Shown: positions 18,001 to 25,567 of the stretch, piece by piece | How the letters are laid out: every line of letters begins with the position of its first letter | Numbering within the stretch: the first letter of the stretch is position 1 | DNA from: Saprospiraceae bacterium | GTDB taxonomy: Bacteria > Bacteroidota > Bacteroidia > Chitinophagales > Saprospiraceae | NCBI GenBank assembly: GCA_020628855.1 | Contig: JAHDEL010000003.1 | Span: forward strand, 17,354-49,477 | Length of the DNA: 32,124 nt | Direction of reading: 5' to 3' | Notes under the pieces: generated by a model | Seen by the model: only the letters and a program-made list of their open reading frames with translations | What the model was told of the DNA's origin: nothing | The model's database searches: none | Position numbers and translations under genes: made by a program

Positions 18001-19570
18001 AATCACCTACTTGTGTAAATACTACTTCCAATTGTTTGCCACATCTGTCAAAGCCAATTATTCCTTGTTCATTTGGGATGTCTTCGTAACAATTAATCGT
18101 GATGTCAGCTGGCAGGAGTGAGAGTAAAGGTGTTGTTGACAATTCGATTGTATAAGTGAATGTCCAATCCAATTCATTGCCTTCACAATCTGCATAGGTC
18201 CAAACATATACTATTGTTCCCTCGCACTCTGGTGCATCACTAATGACAGGACCTGTAGGTGTGATCTGTACACCGCAATTATCTTGAACAACTGGGGGAT
18301 TGGGTGTAATGACATCATCAACACATTCCACTGTTGCACCCTCATCTAATGGCACCGAAAACGTTTTATATTCGATAATGGCAGTATGAGTCCAATACCA
18401 CGAATTCCCTGCACAGTCTGCATATGTCCAAACAAATGTCACTGATCCTTCACAATCAGGTATTGTTCCGACCACTGGGCCAGTAGGTACAAGTGGATTT
18501 CCACAAAAGTCAAAGACATCTGGTTCACTTGGGAGGTATGCTGGGGTTATACAATCCAGTTCTACGATTTCATCAGGAGGCAGGGTAAATGGCTCATACT
18601 CTAACACATAAGTATATGTCCAGTCATGACTATTACCTGCACAATCTGTATAGGTCCATACATAATCGACTATACCTTCACATTGAGGAAGTGGGTCAAC
18701 GCTTGGACCTGTAGGCAAAATGACATTACCACAATTATCTGCTGTAAATGGAGGAATAGGTTCAACAATCTCAGAAATACAGTTTACTACTGATATCCCA
18801 TCTGCTGCAACTATAAAATCGTTGTAGACCAAAGTATACGTGTAAGACCAGACTTGACTATTACCAGCACAATCAGTGTAAGTCCATGAATATACATAAC
18901 TACCCTCGCAGGTGATATTATCTACTTCTTCAGGTATTATTGTACTCATATTTCTTCCACAATCATCTATAACTACTGGAGGTGTAGGCACAACTATTTC
19001 TGATCTACAAGAGATAGTTTGCGTCTGATTTGGAGGCAATGTGAAGTTTTCTGCTTGAATGGTATAGGTGTAAGACCATGTATGACTATTCCCAGAACAA
19101 TCAGTATAAAGAAAATTATATACTACCTGACCTTCACAATCTGGTATAACATCAGCACTTGTCAAAACGACTTCGACAACCACTCCACAATTATCGACAA
19201 CTAGAGGCGGTACAGGTTCAACAGCTAAGGCTGGGCAAGTTACCTGTGCACCATCGTCGACAGGTGGTATAAAATCTAGATTTGTTATTGTAAACACGAA
19301 GTTCCATTCCTGACTAAATAAATCTGCTGTCGTATAAGTCCATGTATAGGTAGCTTGACCTTCACAAACAGGAATAGTACTTATCTCAGGACCTGTCGGA
19401 ACAACTGGATCACCACAATCATCAATTACAGTAGGTGGAACCGGGGTATATATCGCATCGACACATGCCAAAGCATCTGAGCCATCAATAGGTAAGACAA
19501 AAGGACACATTTGGCCATAAGCCAGTATTGCACCCATGCTAAAAAAGCAAGCGAGTAAGGTAGTTTTCAT
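15017..19570 (-). CDS. Giant secreted multi-repeat protein with T9SS sorting domain
   Basis: The 1517-aa protein has a signal peptide (residues 1-19) and four regions. Residues about 30-550 are seven units of about 73 aa with conserved cysteines, the cores reading DNCG, CEG and YTDCAGNS followed by WSYTYT. Residues about 560-850 are six Asp/Cys-rich thrombospondin-3-like calcium-binding repeats, such as DCDQDGIINSEECIAG and DCDNGGVSNLIECQNG. Residues about 862-1333 are four SdrD B-type domains with the signature VWKDIDGDGIRDSGE and variants. Residues about 1436-1517 form a type A sorting domain (VWPNPASDKVTL, LPEGIYFITV, VEKFVIAR). Secretion through T9SS and surface attachment are expected. 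A role in adhesion or gliding is inference. Confidence 0.9.
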   Translation of the reverse strand: MKTTLLACFFSMGAILAYGQMCPFVLPIDGSDALACVDAIYTPVPPTVIDDCGDPVVPTGPEISTIPVCEGQATYTWTYTTADLFSQEWNFVFTITNLDFIPPVDDGAQVTCPALAVEPVPPLVVDNCGVVVEVVLTSADVIPDCEGQVVYNFLYTDCSGNSHTWSYTYTIQAENFTLPPNQTQTISCRSEIVVPTPPVVIDDCGRNMSTIIPEEVDNITCEGSYVYSWTYTDCAGNSQVWSYTYTLVYNDFIVAADGISVVNCISEIVEPIPPFTADNCGNVILPTGPSVDPLPQCEGIVDYVWTYTDCAGNSHDWTYTYVLEYEPFTLPPDEIVELDCITPAYLPSEPDVFDFCGNPLVPTGPVVGTIPDCEGSVTFVWTYADCAGNSWYWTHTAIIEYKTFSVPLDEGATVECVDDVITPNPPVVQDNCGVQITPTGPVISDAPECEGTIVYVWTYADCEGNELDWTFTYTIELSTTPLLSLLPADITINCYEDIPNEQGIIGFDRCGKQLEVVFTQVGDCQTATNTWTITDCAGTQVTHTQLVTIDIINSGGCDQNQMCLLMNDSDHFLYTLDCDQDGIINSEECIAGVNPLDPCSHTYENSFEVCLAISNGASGLAVSDCDSGGDSDLSECLSGTDPMIPCDDPSLTAQIICDWCHPVTGSDQGRLICFEDCDGDGDINQLECQLGNDPFDECSHSYTTNAAICAFIMANPESPLALADCDNGGVSNLIECQNGTSPYDPFDECILVMTLVVDACDIIAADPGVVLANEDCDQDGFTNYEECTGADGLFETKHDNSDPAITCSYLYENTQGICDYVAANPTSLLAFEDCDNGGINTLQECTIDFTDPEDGSDDNGTIAGSVWKDIDGDGIRDSGESPLTNILVSLYTCDGEFADSQLVDGSGEYLFTGVDPGDYQIIFIDQSNNEDCGFTYKDIGSDDTVDSDVNRGGETDCITLNPGEDLTDWDAGYFILAKIEGYTWEDCDYDGIQDPTESPQSGVRVELIDQNGVVIEYMYTSALGEYSFDNIYPDSYIIKFTPPEDCLFTLANNGNETLDSDADASNGEGTTQYILLTPNECNNTEADAGFYKCVQVGDLIFYDANCNNIFDSNENGINGVKVEAYRLVAGGYQLFDYTFSGHEPGTPSNDGYWKMCLPPGLYYFKFIGTSSSLITVLPGMGSEENDSDVTDAFGPGTTDLIDVMCNVNNCSIGAGYYLYSSLGNRVWYDDDSDGIQDPLEAGVANREIFLIDSSGTTIDSVITDGDGYYLFEEIPPGFYYVSATPPEGFVATIADMDADDTMDSDITHSYGLNTSDLVHLLPGAFFMNLDVGIMQNSILSNTDEVNLSLQRKQNAHQLTWNIHNQLVVNEIIVERAINLQAFEQLETLTASERQYYDYDLVALGTYQYRLRIVLETGVEIFSQIQSVDLDELSPVQLDVWPNPASDKVTLTMSMSDFEEDHISLSDSQGRKIRSSDCQMEIQANQVIITIDQLPEGIYFITVKNADISQVEKFVIAR

Positions 19571-19901
19571 TATTAGTCTCTATGCAGCGCCCCCCTAAAA
19601 GAAGCAACTTAATGAGTAATAGTAATTGTATAATTCAGGATTTGGGAGAAGGTAGCCATAAACAAACAACAAGCTTGATGACTATCTACTATCCTCCTCA
19701 AGGTGAGATTTATCAGTCAAAGATAGAAAAATAAATATATATTAAAAATAATTATCATGTATTTATAATTGTGGCCTAGTTGATTAATAAATTTCTCGTC
19801 GCATCTCATGGGTGCACTAGTGATTTTGAGTAATTCATGCCACTTTGGAAAAACTTAAAAATTCCATACCTTACTCAATTATTACAGAAATAATCAATTC
19901 A
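19571..19901. other. 330-bp divergent intergenic region, no gene seen
   Basis: This stretch separates the giant secreted-protein gene (minus) from the symporter (plus). It holds a perfect TAnnTTTG promoter element on the minus strand (19718-19725), an AT-rich core at about 19725-19790, and a run of six C at 19590-19595 in the leader of the minus gene. The symporter frame is open upstream to TTG 19845, but its signal starts at ATG 19902. No RNA gene or hairpin is apparent. Confidence 0.6.
19718..19725 (-). promoter_or_regulatory. Putative -7 promoter element (TATCTTTG) of the giant secreted-protein gene
   Basis: Read on the minus strand this is TATCTTTG, a perfect match to the Bacteroidota -7 consensus. 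The transcript would carry a leader of about 140 nt. No clear -33 TTG lies upstream. Confidence 0.5.
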
Positions 19902-21497
19902 ATGAAGTTATCATCTAGACTAATTACTCTACTTTTCTTCATCCTAATATCAACTCAAAGCGCATTAGCTGAAGGTATTGATCAAAAAATCAATGATGCG
20001 TTTGAACCATTTGCAAAGGCTTGGGAAAATCTTGTTTTCTTTGAATTTCCAGGTACGGGCATTCCTTTTGTGGTTATTTTGCTTGTCTGTGGAGCTTTAT
20101 TCTTTACCCTCTATTTTAGATTTATCAATATTGGTAGGTTCTCTACTGCAATTAATGTTGTAAGAGGTAAATATGACGAGATAGAAAATCACGATGGTGC
20201 ATTTGAGAATGCAAATGTCAATGTTGATGATGGAGATATTGTTGATACAATTAGAGATGAAAGTCAAGATGGAGAAGTCAGCCACTTCCAAGCATTAGCT
20301 ACTGCCGTATCTGGGACAGTTGGTCTAGGTAATATTGCTGGTGTTGCAGTTGCAATATCTCTTGGTGGACCTGGTGCTACATTTTGGATGATAGTCTGTG
20401 GTCTCCTTGGAATGTCAACCAAGTTTGTAGAATGTACACTGGGTGTAAAATATAGAGATATAGGTCCTGATGGGACTGTCTATGGAGGTCCAATGTATTA
20501 TCTCTCTAAGGGATTAGCTGAAAAAGGATTTACTGGACTTGGAAAAGCACTGGCTGTGATATTTGCAATCTTGTGCATTGGTGGATCATTTGGTGGAGGA
20601 AATGCAGCTCAATCAAATCAAGCTGCTGAAGCCTTGATTGGGTTATTTGGATTTACGAGTGGCAATGCTGGATTTATCATTGGTGTTGTTATGGCAATAG
20701 TTGTAGGTATTGTAATTATTGGAGGTATTAAGCGAATAGCATCAGTAACAGAAAAGATTGTTCCATTGATGGCGGCAATCTATATTCTAGCTTGCTTTTT
20801 CGTAATCTTTAGCAAGATTAGCTATGTTGATGATGCCATAGGTCTAATCATTAGCGAAGCTTTCTCACCGTCCGCTGCTGTTGGTGGCTTTTTTGGTGTC
20901 TTGATCCAAGGGTTTAGAAGAGCTGTCTTCTCTAATGAAGCAGGTGCAGGATCTGCGTCTATTGCACACTCAGCTGTAAAGACAAAGTATGCTGCTTCTG
21001 AAGGTCTGGTTGCCCTACTTGAGCCATTCATAGATACCGTAGTGATTTGTACAATGACAGCTTTAGTTATTATTTTCTATAATAGTGGTGCATACTTCGA
21101 ATATGGTGCTTCACCTGTAGTGATCGGAGGTGCAGAATTTGAAGGTGTCTCTTTGACAAGTCGTGCATTCGGATCTGTGATATCCTGGTTCCCTACAGTA
21201 CTTACCATTGCAATATTCCTTTTTGCTATTAGTACAATGATAAGCTGGAGCTATTATGGTCTGCAATCGTGGAAGTTTCTCTTTGGAAAGAGCAAATTGG
21301 CAGATATGTCCTATAAAGTTTTATTCTGCCTTTTCATTATAATTGGGGCAGCTGCGAATATGTCTGCTGTTTGGGGGTTCTCTGATGCAATGATTCTTGC
21401 TATGGTATTTCCAAACATGGTAGGACTCTTCTTCTTGTTCCCTCAGGTAAAGGAAGAACTAGGAAAGTTTCTTGGAGCCATAGGCAAAAAAGCATAA
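19902..21497 (+). CDS. Sodium:alanine/glycine symporter (AGCS family)
   Basis: The transporter imports alanine or glycine with Na+ across the inner membrane. The product is 531 aa from the ATG at 19902, where a signal-like first segment starts (MKLSSRLITLLFFILISTQS). Family motifs include SHFQALATAVSGTVGLGNIAG, YGGPMYYLSKGL, GSFGGGNAAQSNQ, and the strongly conserved FSNEAGAGSASIAH. It has about eleven hydrophobic helices. A loop after the first helices (about residues 75-110) is unusually acidic (NVNVDDGDIVDTIRDE). folK begins 3 bp after its stop, so the two are probably co-transcribed. Confidence 0.95.
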   Translation: MKLSSRLITLLFFILISTQSALAEGIDQKINDAFEPFAKAWENLVFFEFPGTGIPFVVILLVCGALFFTLYFRFINIGRFSTAINVVRGKYDEIENHDGAFENANVNVDDGDIVDTIRDESQDGEVSHFQALATAVSGTVGLGNIAGVAVAISLGGPGATFWMIVCGLLGMSTKFVECTLGVKYRDIGPDGTVYGGPMYYLSKGLAEKGFTGLGKALAVIFAILCIGGSFGGGNAAQSNQAAEALIGLFGFTSGNAGFIIGVVMAIVVGIVIIGGIKRIASVTEKIVPLMAAIYILACFFVIFSKISYVDDAIGLIISEAFSPSAAVGGFFGVLIQGFRRAVFSNEAGAGSASIAHSAVKTKYAASEGLVALLEPFIDTVVICTMTALVIIFYNSGAYFEYGASPVVIGGAEFEGVSLTSRAFGSVISWFPTVLTIAIFLFAISTMISWSYYGLQSWKFLFGKSKLADMSYKVLFCLFIIIGAAANMSAVWGFSDAMILAMVFPNMVGLFFLFPQVKEELGKFLGAIGKKA

Positions 21498-21500
21498 GAC

Positions 21501-21986
21501 TTGACCAAGCATACTTGTTATCTCCAACTAGGCTCTAACCTAGGGGATAAGTACGAGCATTTAGCAAAAGCTTGCTCTGCCATAAAGCAAAAAGTCAGTG
21601 TAATCTTCACATCAGACATCTATGTATCAGAAGCATGGGGCAATGAAGATCAAGATGATTTCTATAACCAACTAGTTTGTATAGAGACTGAACTCTCTCC
21701 AATGAAGTTGTTAGCTTTAGTCAAAGCTATTGAAAAAGATCAAGGACGCGTATCTAATGAACATTGGGGTCCTAGAACTTTGGATATTGATATCCTGACT
21801 TATACTAGTTGGGTCTATATAAGTAAAGAGTTAAATATACCGCATAGATCCATGCAGTCAAGAAGATTTATTTTAAAGATGTTAGTTGATACTGTCCCCG
21901 AGTGGTACCATCCCGTTTTGCGAAAAACTGCAAAAGAACTGTTTGAGGAATGTAAAGATACATTAAAAGTAAGTGTAATATCTTAG
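21501..21986 (+). CDS. folK: 2-amino-4-hydroxy-6-hydroxymethyldihydropteridine pyrophosphokinase (HPPK)
   Basis: HPPK transfers pyrophosphate from ATP to the pterin in folate synthesis. The 161-aa product has the N-terminal YLQLGSNLGDK, the segment SEAWGNEDQDDFYNQL, and the signature HWGPRTLDIDIL with the Mg-binding Asp pair and conserved Arg, followed by NIPHRSMQSRRFIL. Length and motif order match the family. The start codon is TTG, 3 bp after the symporter stop; no ATG fits the N-terminal motif. A deoxynucleoside kinase gene follows, reminiscent of fused HPPK-dNK proteins known in some lactobacilli. Confidence 0.94.
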   Translation: MTKHTCYLQLGSNLGDKYEHLAKACSAIKQKVSVIFTSDIYVSEAWGNEDQDDFYNQLVCIETELSPMKLLALVKAIEKDQGRVSNEHWGPRTLDIDILTYTSWVYISKELNIPHRSMQSRRFILKMLVDTVPEWYHPVLRKTAKELFEECKDTLKVSVIS

Positions 21987-21994
21987 GCACTTCT

Positions 21995-22002
21995 TATATT
22001 TG
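21995..22002 (+). promoter_or_regulatory. Putative -7 promoter element (TATATTTG) before the deoxynucleoside kinase
   Basis: This is a perfect TAnnTTTG match 8 bp after the folK stop, giving a leader of about 37 nt to the TTG start at 22044. No -33 TTG is clear. Confidence 0.4.
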
Positions 22003-22043
22003 TAGACTTATACTTACCTCCAAATTTTTAGCAGCGAACAAAA

Positions 22044-22697
22044 TTGAGTAATAACCTCTTTCCATATAAATATATCGCCATCGAAGGCAATATTGGTGCA
22101 GGTAAAACTTCATTTTGTGAATCGCTAAATAGGGAAACGAACTGTAAACTCATTCTAGAAGAGTTCAAAGAAAATCCTTTCCTGCCATTGTTTTACAAGG
22201 ATCCGGAGCGATATGCTTTTACTTTGGAGCTGTTCTTTATGACAGAGAGATACAAGCAATTTCAAAGTGCCATCGTCACAGGTGATCTCTTTACAGACTT
22301 CATGCTTTCAGATTACTTCTTCACAAAAACCTTACTTTTCGCAAGAAAGAACTTACCTGATCATGAATACAAGTTATTTCAAAAACTCTACGGAGCATTA
22401 GAGTCAGGTATCCCCAAACCAGATTTGCTCATTTACTTCCATAGGAACATTGATATCCTAATGCGTAATATTAAAAGCAGGGGGAGAAGTTATGAACTAG
22501 GAATCAAAGCTGATTATCTCAAAGGGATTCAAGACTCATACTTCGATTATTTAAGGAACATTACATCTTTTCCTGTCCTTATTATTGATCTAGGAGAAAT
22601 TGATTTTGTGAAGAATAAATCACATTATGAGGAGGTAAAAAGAATCATGACTAAGGAGTATTTGCCTGGAGTACATCGAATGACTATGCTAGTATAG
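22044..22697 (+). CDS. Deoxynucleoside kinase
   Basis: The enzyme phosphorylates deoxynucleosides for dNTP salvage. The 217-aa product has the P-loop GNIGAGKTS (about residues 15-23), LEEFKENPFLPLFYKDP, the segment LSDYFFTKTLLFARKNL (the region of the dNK substrate and catalytic motif), PDLLIYFHRN, and the lid-like IKSRGRSYELGI. This matches the dGK/dCK-like family; substrate preference cannot be read. The start codon is TTG, with no ATG upstream of the P-loop. It is one of several nucleotide-salvage or folate genes here and is followed after 97 bp by sppA. Confidence 0.92.
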   Translation: MSNNLFPYKYIAIEGNIGAGKTSFCESLNRETNCKLILEEFKENPFLPLFYKDPERYAFTLELFFMTERYKQFQSAIVTGDLFTDFMLSDYFFTKTLLFARKNLPDHEYKLFQKLYGALESGIPKPDLLIYFHRNIDILMRNIKSRGRSYELGIKADYLKGIQDSYFDYLRNITSFPVLIIDLGEIDFVKNKSHYEEVKRIMTKEYLPGVHRMTMLV

Positions 22698-22794
22698 CCG
22701 CATCCGTCTTGCAATTTCACACATTTGTCGAATTAAGAATTTCCTTCACTACACCTAGAGTACTTTTATTTCTAAGAAAAAGATAAACCCACTA

Positions 22795-24561
22795 ATGAAG
22801 TTAGTAAAAATCATATTTGGCTCTTGCCTTGGTACCATCCTGGCTCTAGTTGCAATTGTAGGAATCACCTCACTTGTAGGAGCAATCATGGGAAGCAAGG
22901 ATAGTAAAATCAAATCGAATTCCTATGTAACTCTTGATCTCAATAGAGTTATTCCAGAAAAGACAAATAATGTCCAACAAGATAATGGCCCCAACTTTTC
23001 ATTTGAATCTGTTGATGCGATTGGTCTTCAAGATATCAGAAGAATACTGAAAAAAGCCCAAGATGATAAGTCTATTGAAGGTTTGGTCATTAAGTCATCC
23101 ATGATCGGTGATATCGGAAGTGCTAAGACTTCAACTTTGATCAAATACCTTAAAGAATTTAAGGAAAGTGGTAAGCCAATTTATGCCTATGGTGATTACA
23201 TAGGTCAGAGGGAATATTTAGTGATGAGCACCGCAGATTCCATTTTTCTCAATCCACAAGGTGCTTTGGATTTTAGAGGATTTAGTCGAGTAATCCCTTT
23301 TTATAAAGAGATGTATGAAAAACTTGGTATAGAATGGAATGTCTTTTATGCTGGAGATTTTAAGAGTGCGACAGAACCATTCTTGAGAACAAATATGAGT
23401 GAATACTCAAAAGAGCAATCAAGGGAATTTCTCAGCGATCTTGAAGACATTTATTATGATACTTTGATCCAGAATAGAGAATTGATAGAACCTGAAATTA
23501 AGGATGCTCAAGATAGATTTGCAATCAGATATGCTGAAGATGCGCTGTCATACAACCTAGTAGACGAGCTCAAATACTGGGAAGAATTTCAGGATGTTTT
23601 GATGGCTAAAGCTGGCAAAGAGAAGCGTGAAGACATACACTTAGTGGATATCAATGAGTACAATGCTAAAGCCGGCAAAAAGACACGTCAAAGAGGAAAA
23701 AATAAAATTGCAATACTTTACGCTGAAGGAGTTATTGAATATGATACAGAAGGGCCTGGTAATATCAGCGAAGTGGATTACCACAAGGCTTTTGATAAAA
23801 TCGAAGAAAAAGATGTCAAAGCGGTGGTCTTAAGAGTCAATTCACCTGGTGGCAATGCCTATTCTTCAGAGCAAATTTGGCATAGAATAGAGAACCTGAA
23901 AGAAAAAGGGATTCCTGTAGTGGCTTCTTATGGTAATTATGCTGCATCTGGAGGTTATTATATCTCTTGTAACGCAGATACCATCGTGTCACAACCCAAT
24001 ACGATTACTGGTTCTATCGGAGTCTTTGGTATGTTTCCGGATGCTTCTAAATTGTTGAATGACAAACTGGGAATCTATTTTGATACCGTCAAAACAAGTC
24101 CTTATGCAGTAGCTGCTACGCCTTTCTATGATCTCAGATCTGATGAGGAAGAGATTTTTAATAGTAGTATCAATAGAATGTATGACCTCTTCTTAACAAG
24201 AGTATCAGAAGGGAGAAATATGTCTAAAGATGCAGTGCATGAAGTTGCTCAAGGAAGAGTTTGGTCTGGTATTGATGCTGTAGAAAATGGATTGGTTGAT
24301 GTTATTGGTGATCTTGACACAGCTCTTGAAATTGCTGCTGAAATGGCAGATCTTGAAGATTATGGCATTATGGAGCTGCCATATATTGAAGAAGATATGT
24401 TTCAACGGGTGTTAAAACAATTAAGCGCTGGAGCAAGTATTTATACTTCAAAAACCCCAATGACAAAATTGGAAAAACAAGTTATCGATCAATACAAAAT
24501 GCTCAAACAAGCATTACAATGTCAAGAACCGCAATTCTTGATGCCATTTGTCATAGAATAA
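22795..24561 (+). CDS. sppA: Signal peptide peptidase SppA, 67K (two-domain) type
   Basis: This membrane-bound serine protease degrades cleaved signal peptides in the cell envelope. The 588-aa length indicates the long, two-domain form. An N-terminal anchor helix lies at about residues 8-32. The N-terminal domain supplies the catalytic Lys190 in YAGDFKSATEPF, and the C-terminal domain has VLRVNSPGGNAYSSEQ followed by the nucleophile Ser385 in NYAASGGYYIS and the conserved TGSIGVFGMF. The Ser/Lys dyad is complete, so it should be active. It lies between the deoxynucleoside kinase and plsC on the same strand. Confidence 0.95.
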   Translation: MKLVKIIFGSCLGTILALVAIVGITSLVGAIMGSKDSKIKSNSYVTLDLNRVIPEKTNNVQQDNGPNFSFESVDAIGLQDIRRILKKAQDDKSIEGLVIKSSMIGDIGSAKTSTLIKYLKEFKESGKPIYAYGDYIGQREYLVMSTADSIFLNPQGALDFRGFSRVIPFYKEMYEKLGIEWNVFYAGDFKSATEPFLRTNMSEYSKEQSREFLSDLEDIYYDTLIQNRELIEPEIKDAQDRFAIRYAEDALSYNLVDELKYWEEFQDVLMAKAGKEKREDIHLVDINEYNAKAGKKTRQRGKNKIAILYAEGVIEYDTEGPGNISEVDYHKAFDKIEEKDVKAVVLRVNSPGGNAYSSEQIWHRIENLKEKGIPVVASYGNYAASGGYYISCNADTIVSQPNTITGSIGVFGMFPDASKLLNDKLGIYFDTVKTSPYAVAATPFYDLRSDEEEIFNSSINRMYDLFLTRVSEGRNMSKDAVHEVAQGRVWSGIDAVENGLVDVIGDLDTALEIAAEMADLEDYGIMELPYIEEDMFQRVLKQLSAGASIYTSKTPMTKLEKQVIDQYKMLKQALQCQEPQFLMPFVIE

Positions 24562-24608
24562 CTTTAAGAAATTGTCACTAATTTTTTAATACTTTAGCGG
24601 ACCCAGTT

Positions 24609-25349
24609 ATGACACTACTGAGTCTACCTAGATATATACTTGCTTTTGTTAGAGGACTGCTTGCCTTTACAAGCATTCTCCTATTTCTTATAGTTTACAC
24701 CATAACTATTCCAATATTCGGAAATTCTGATACAAGGAAATTCAAGCTGAGAAGAGCTTGGCTGAAATTTGGAATCCCGCTTTTCGGCATGCGAATTGAA
24801 CATAGAGGTACCCCAATTGGTGTGCCAGCACTGTATGTATGCAACCATAGAAGTCTGTCTGATCCAATGGCAACTTGTCTGTACCTCGATGCTTATGTCA
24901 TTGCAAAAGCAGAGGTAGGTAATATCCCTATCCTGAGTAAAGGAGCTGAACTGACTGGTATAATCTATGTCAAAAGAGAAAACAAAGACAGTAGAAATGC
25001 AGTAAGAGAAAAAACCATCGAAACAATTCAATCAGGTAAAAATGTACTTGTCTATCCTGAAGGGACTGTATCTGGAAACGAAAAGATTCTGCCTTATCGC
25101 TTTGGTACATTCATAGAAGCTGCAAAGCATGGGATACCCATTGTCCCAATTGCAATTGAATATAGACGCAAGAAAAACATTTGGATAAAGATTGGATTGA
25201 TAGCACATTTCTTCAAGCAGTTCTCGTATTGGAGAACGGATATGCTTCATGTAATTGGCAAACCGATTACAGGAGTCTCGGGTGAAGAAGCTGCTAAAAT
25301 AGCTGAGGAATGGACACTCTCGGTAATGAAAGATTACTTAGAGAAATAA
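24609..25349 (+). CDS. plsC: 1-acyl-sn-glycerol-3-phosphate acyltransferase
   Basis: The enzyme acylates lysophosphatidic acid to phosphatidic acid in membrane lipid synthesis. The 246-aa protein has an N-terminal membrane segment (about residues 8-38), the catalytic HX4D box NHRSLSD (His80, Asp85), AKAEVGNIPILSKGAELTG, and the substrate-binding VYPEGTVSG in place of the commoner FPEGTRS. Later PIVPIAIEY is also typical. It is the last gene of the plus-strand group and is convergent with ftsZ, with a hairpin directly after its stop. Another lysophospholipid acyltransferase specificity is possible. Confidence 0.93.
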   Translation: MTLLSLPRYILAFVRGLLAFTSILLFLIVYTITIPIFGNSDTRKFKLRRAWLKFGIPLFGMRIEHRGTPIGVPALYVCNHRSLSDPMATCLYLDAYVIAKAEVGNIPILSKGAELTGIIYVKRENKDSRNAVREKTIETIQSGKNVLVYPEGTVSGNEKILPYRFGTFIEAAKHGIPIVPIAIEYRRKKNIWIKIGLIAHFFKQFSYWRTDMLHVIGKPITGVSGEEAAKIAEEWTLSVMKDYLEK

Positions 25350-25353
25350 AAAA

Positions 25354-25379
25354 CAGTCCGGGCGGGGAGCCTCGGACTG
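25354..25379 (-). terminator. Rho-independent terminator of the ftsZ operon (possibly bidirectional)
   Basis: CAGTCCG (25354-25360) and CGGACTG (25373-25379) form a GC-rich stem, followed on the minus strand by six or more T. It lies about 190 bp past the ftsZ stop and 4 bp past the plsC stop. Confidence 0.8.
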
Positions 25380-25457
25380 CCAAATTCAATAAACCAATCT
25401 CATAAAAAGATAAGCGTATAATAAAAAGACGAAATCCAAATACGCAATCACATCGTC

Positions 25458-25483
25458 AATTGTCAGAACCTAACTTGACAATT
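25458..25483. repeat. 8-bp inverted repeat in the ftsZ-plsC spacer
   Basis: AATTGTCA at 25458-25465 pairs with TGACAATT at 25476-25483 across a 10-base loop. It is AT-rich and has no strong T-run. It could be an extra weak terminator, an mRNA 3' stabiliser or a protein site. The rest of the 218-bp spacer shows nothing. Confidence 0.35.
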
Positions 25484-25567
25484 TAATAAAATAGAGATGC
25501 GATTTCTTCTTATGGTTCCTATCATATTATCAGTCCAGATTAGATTGATTATTGATATTAATTCTTT

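Noticed and set aside
15614-18121. Plus-strand ORFs antisense to the giant secreted protein
   Set aside because: They are shadows of its repeat-rich frame and encode no recognisable domains.
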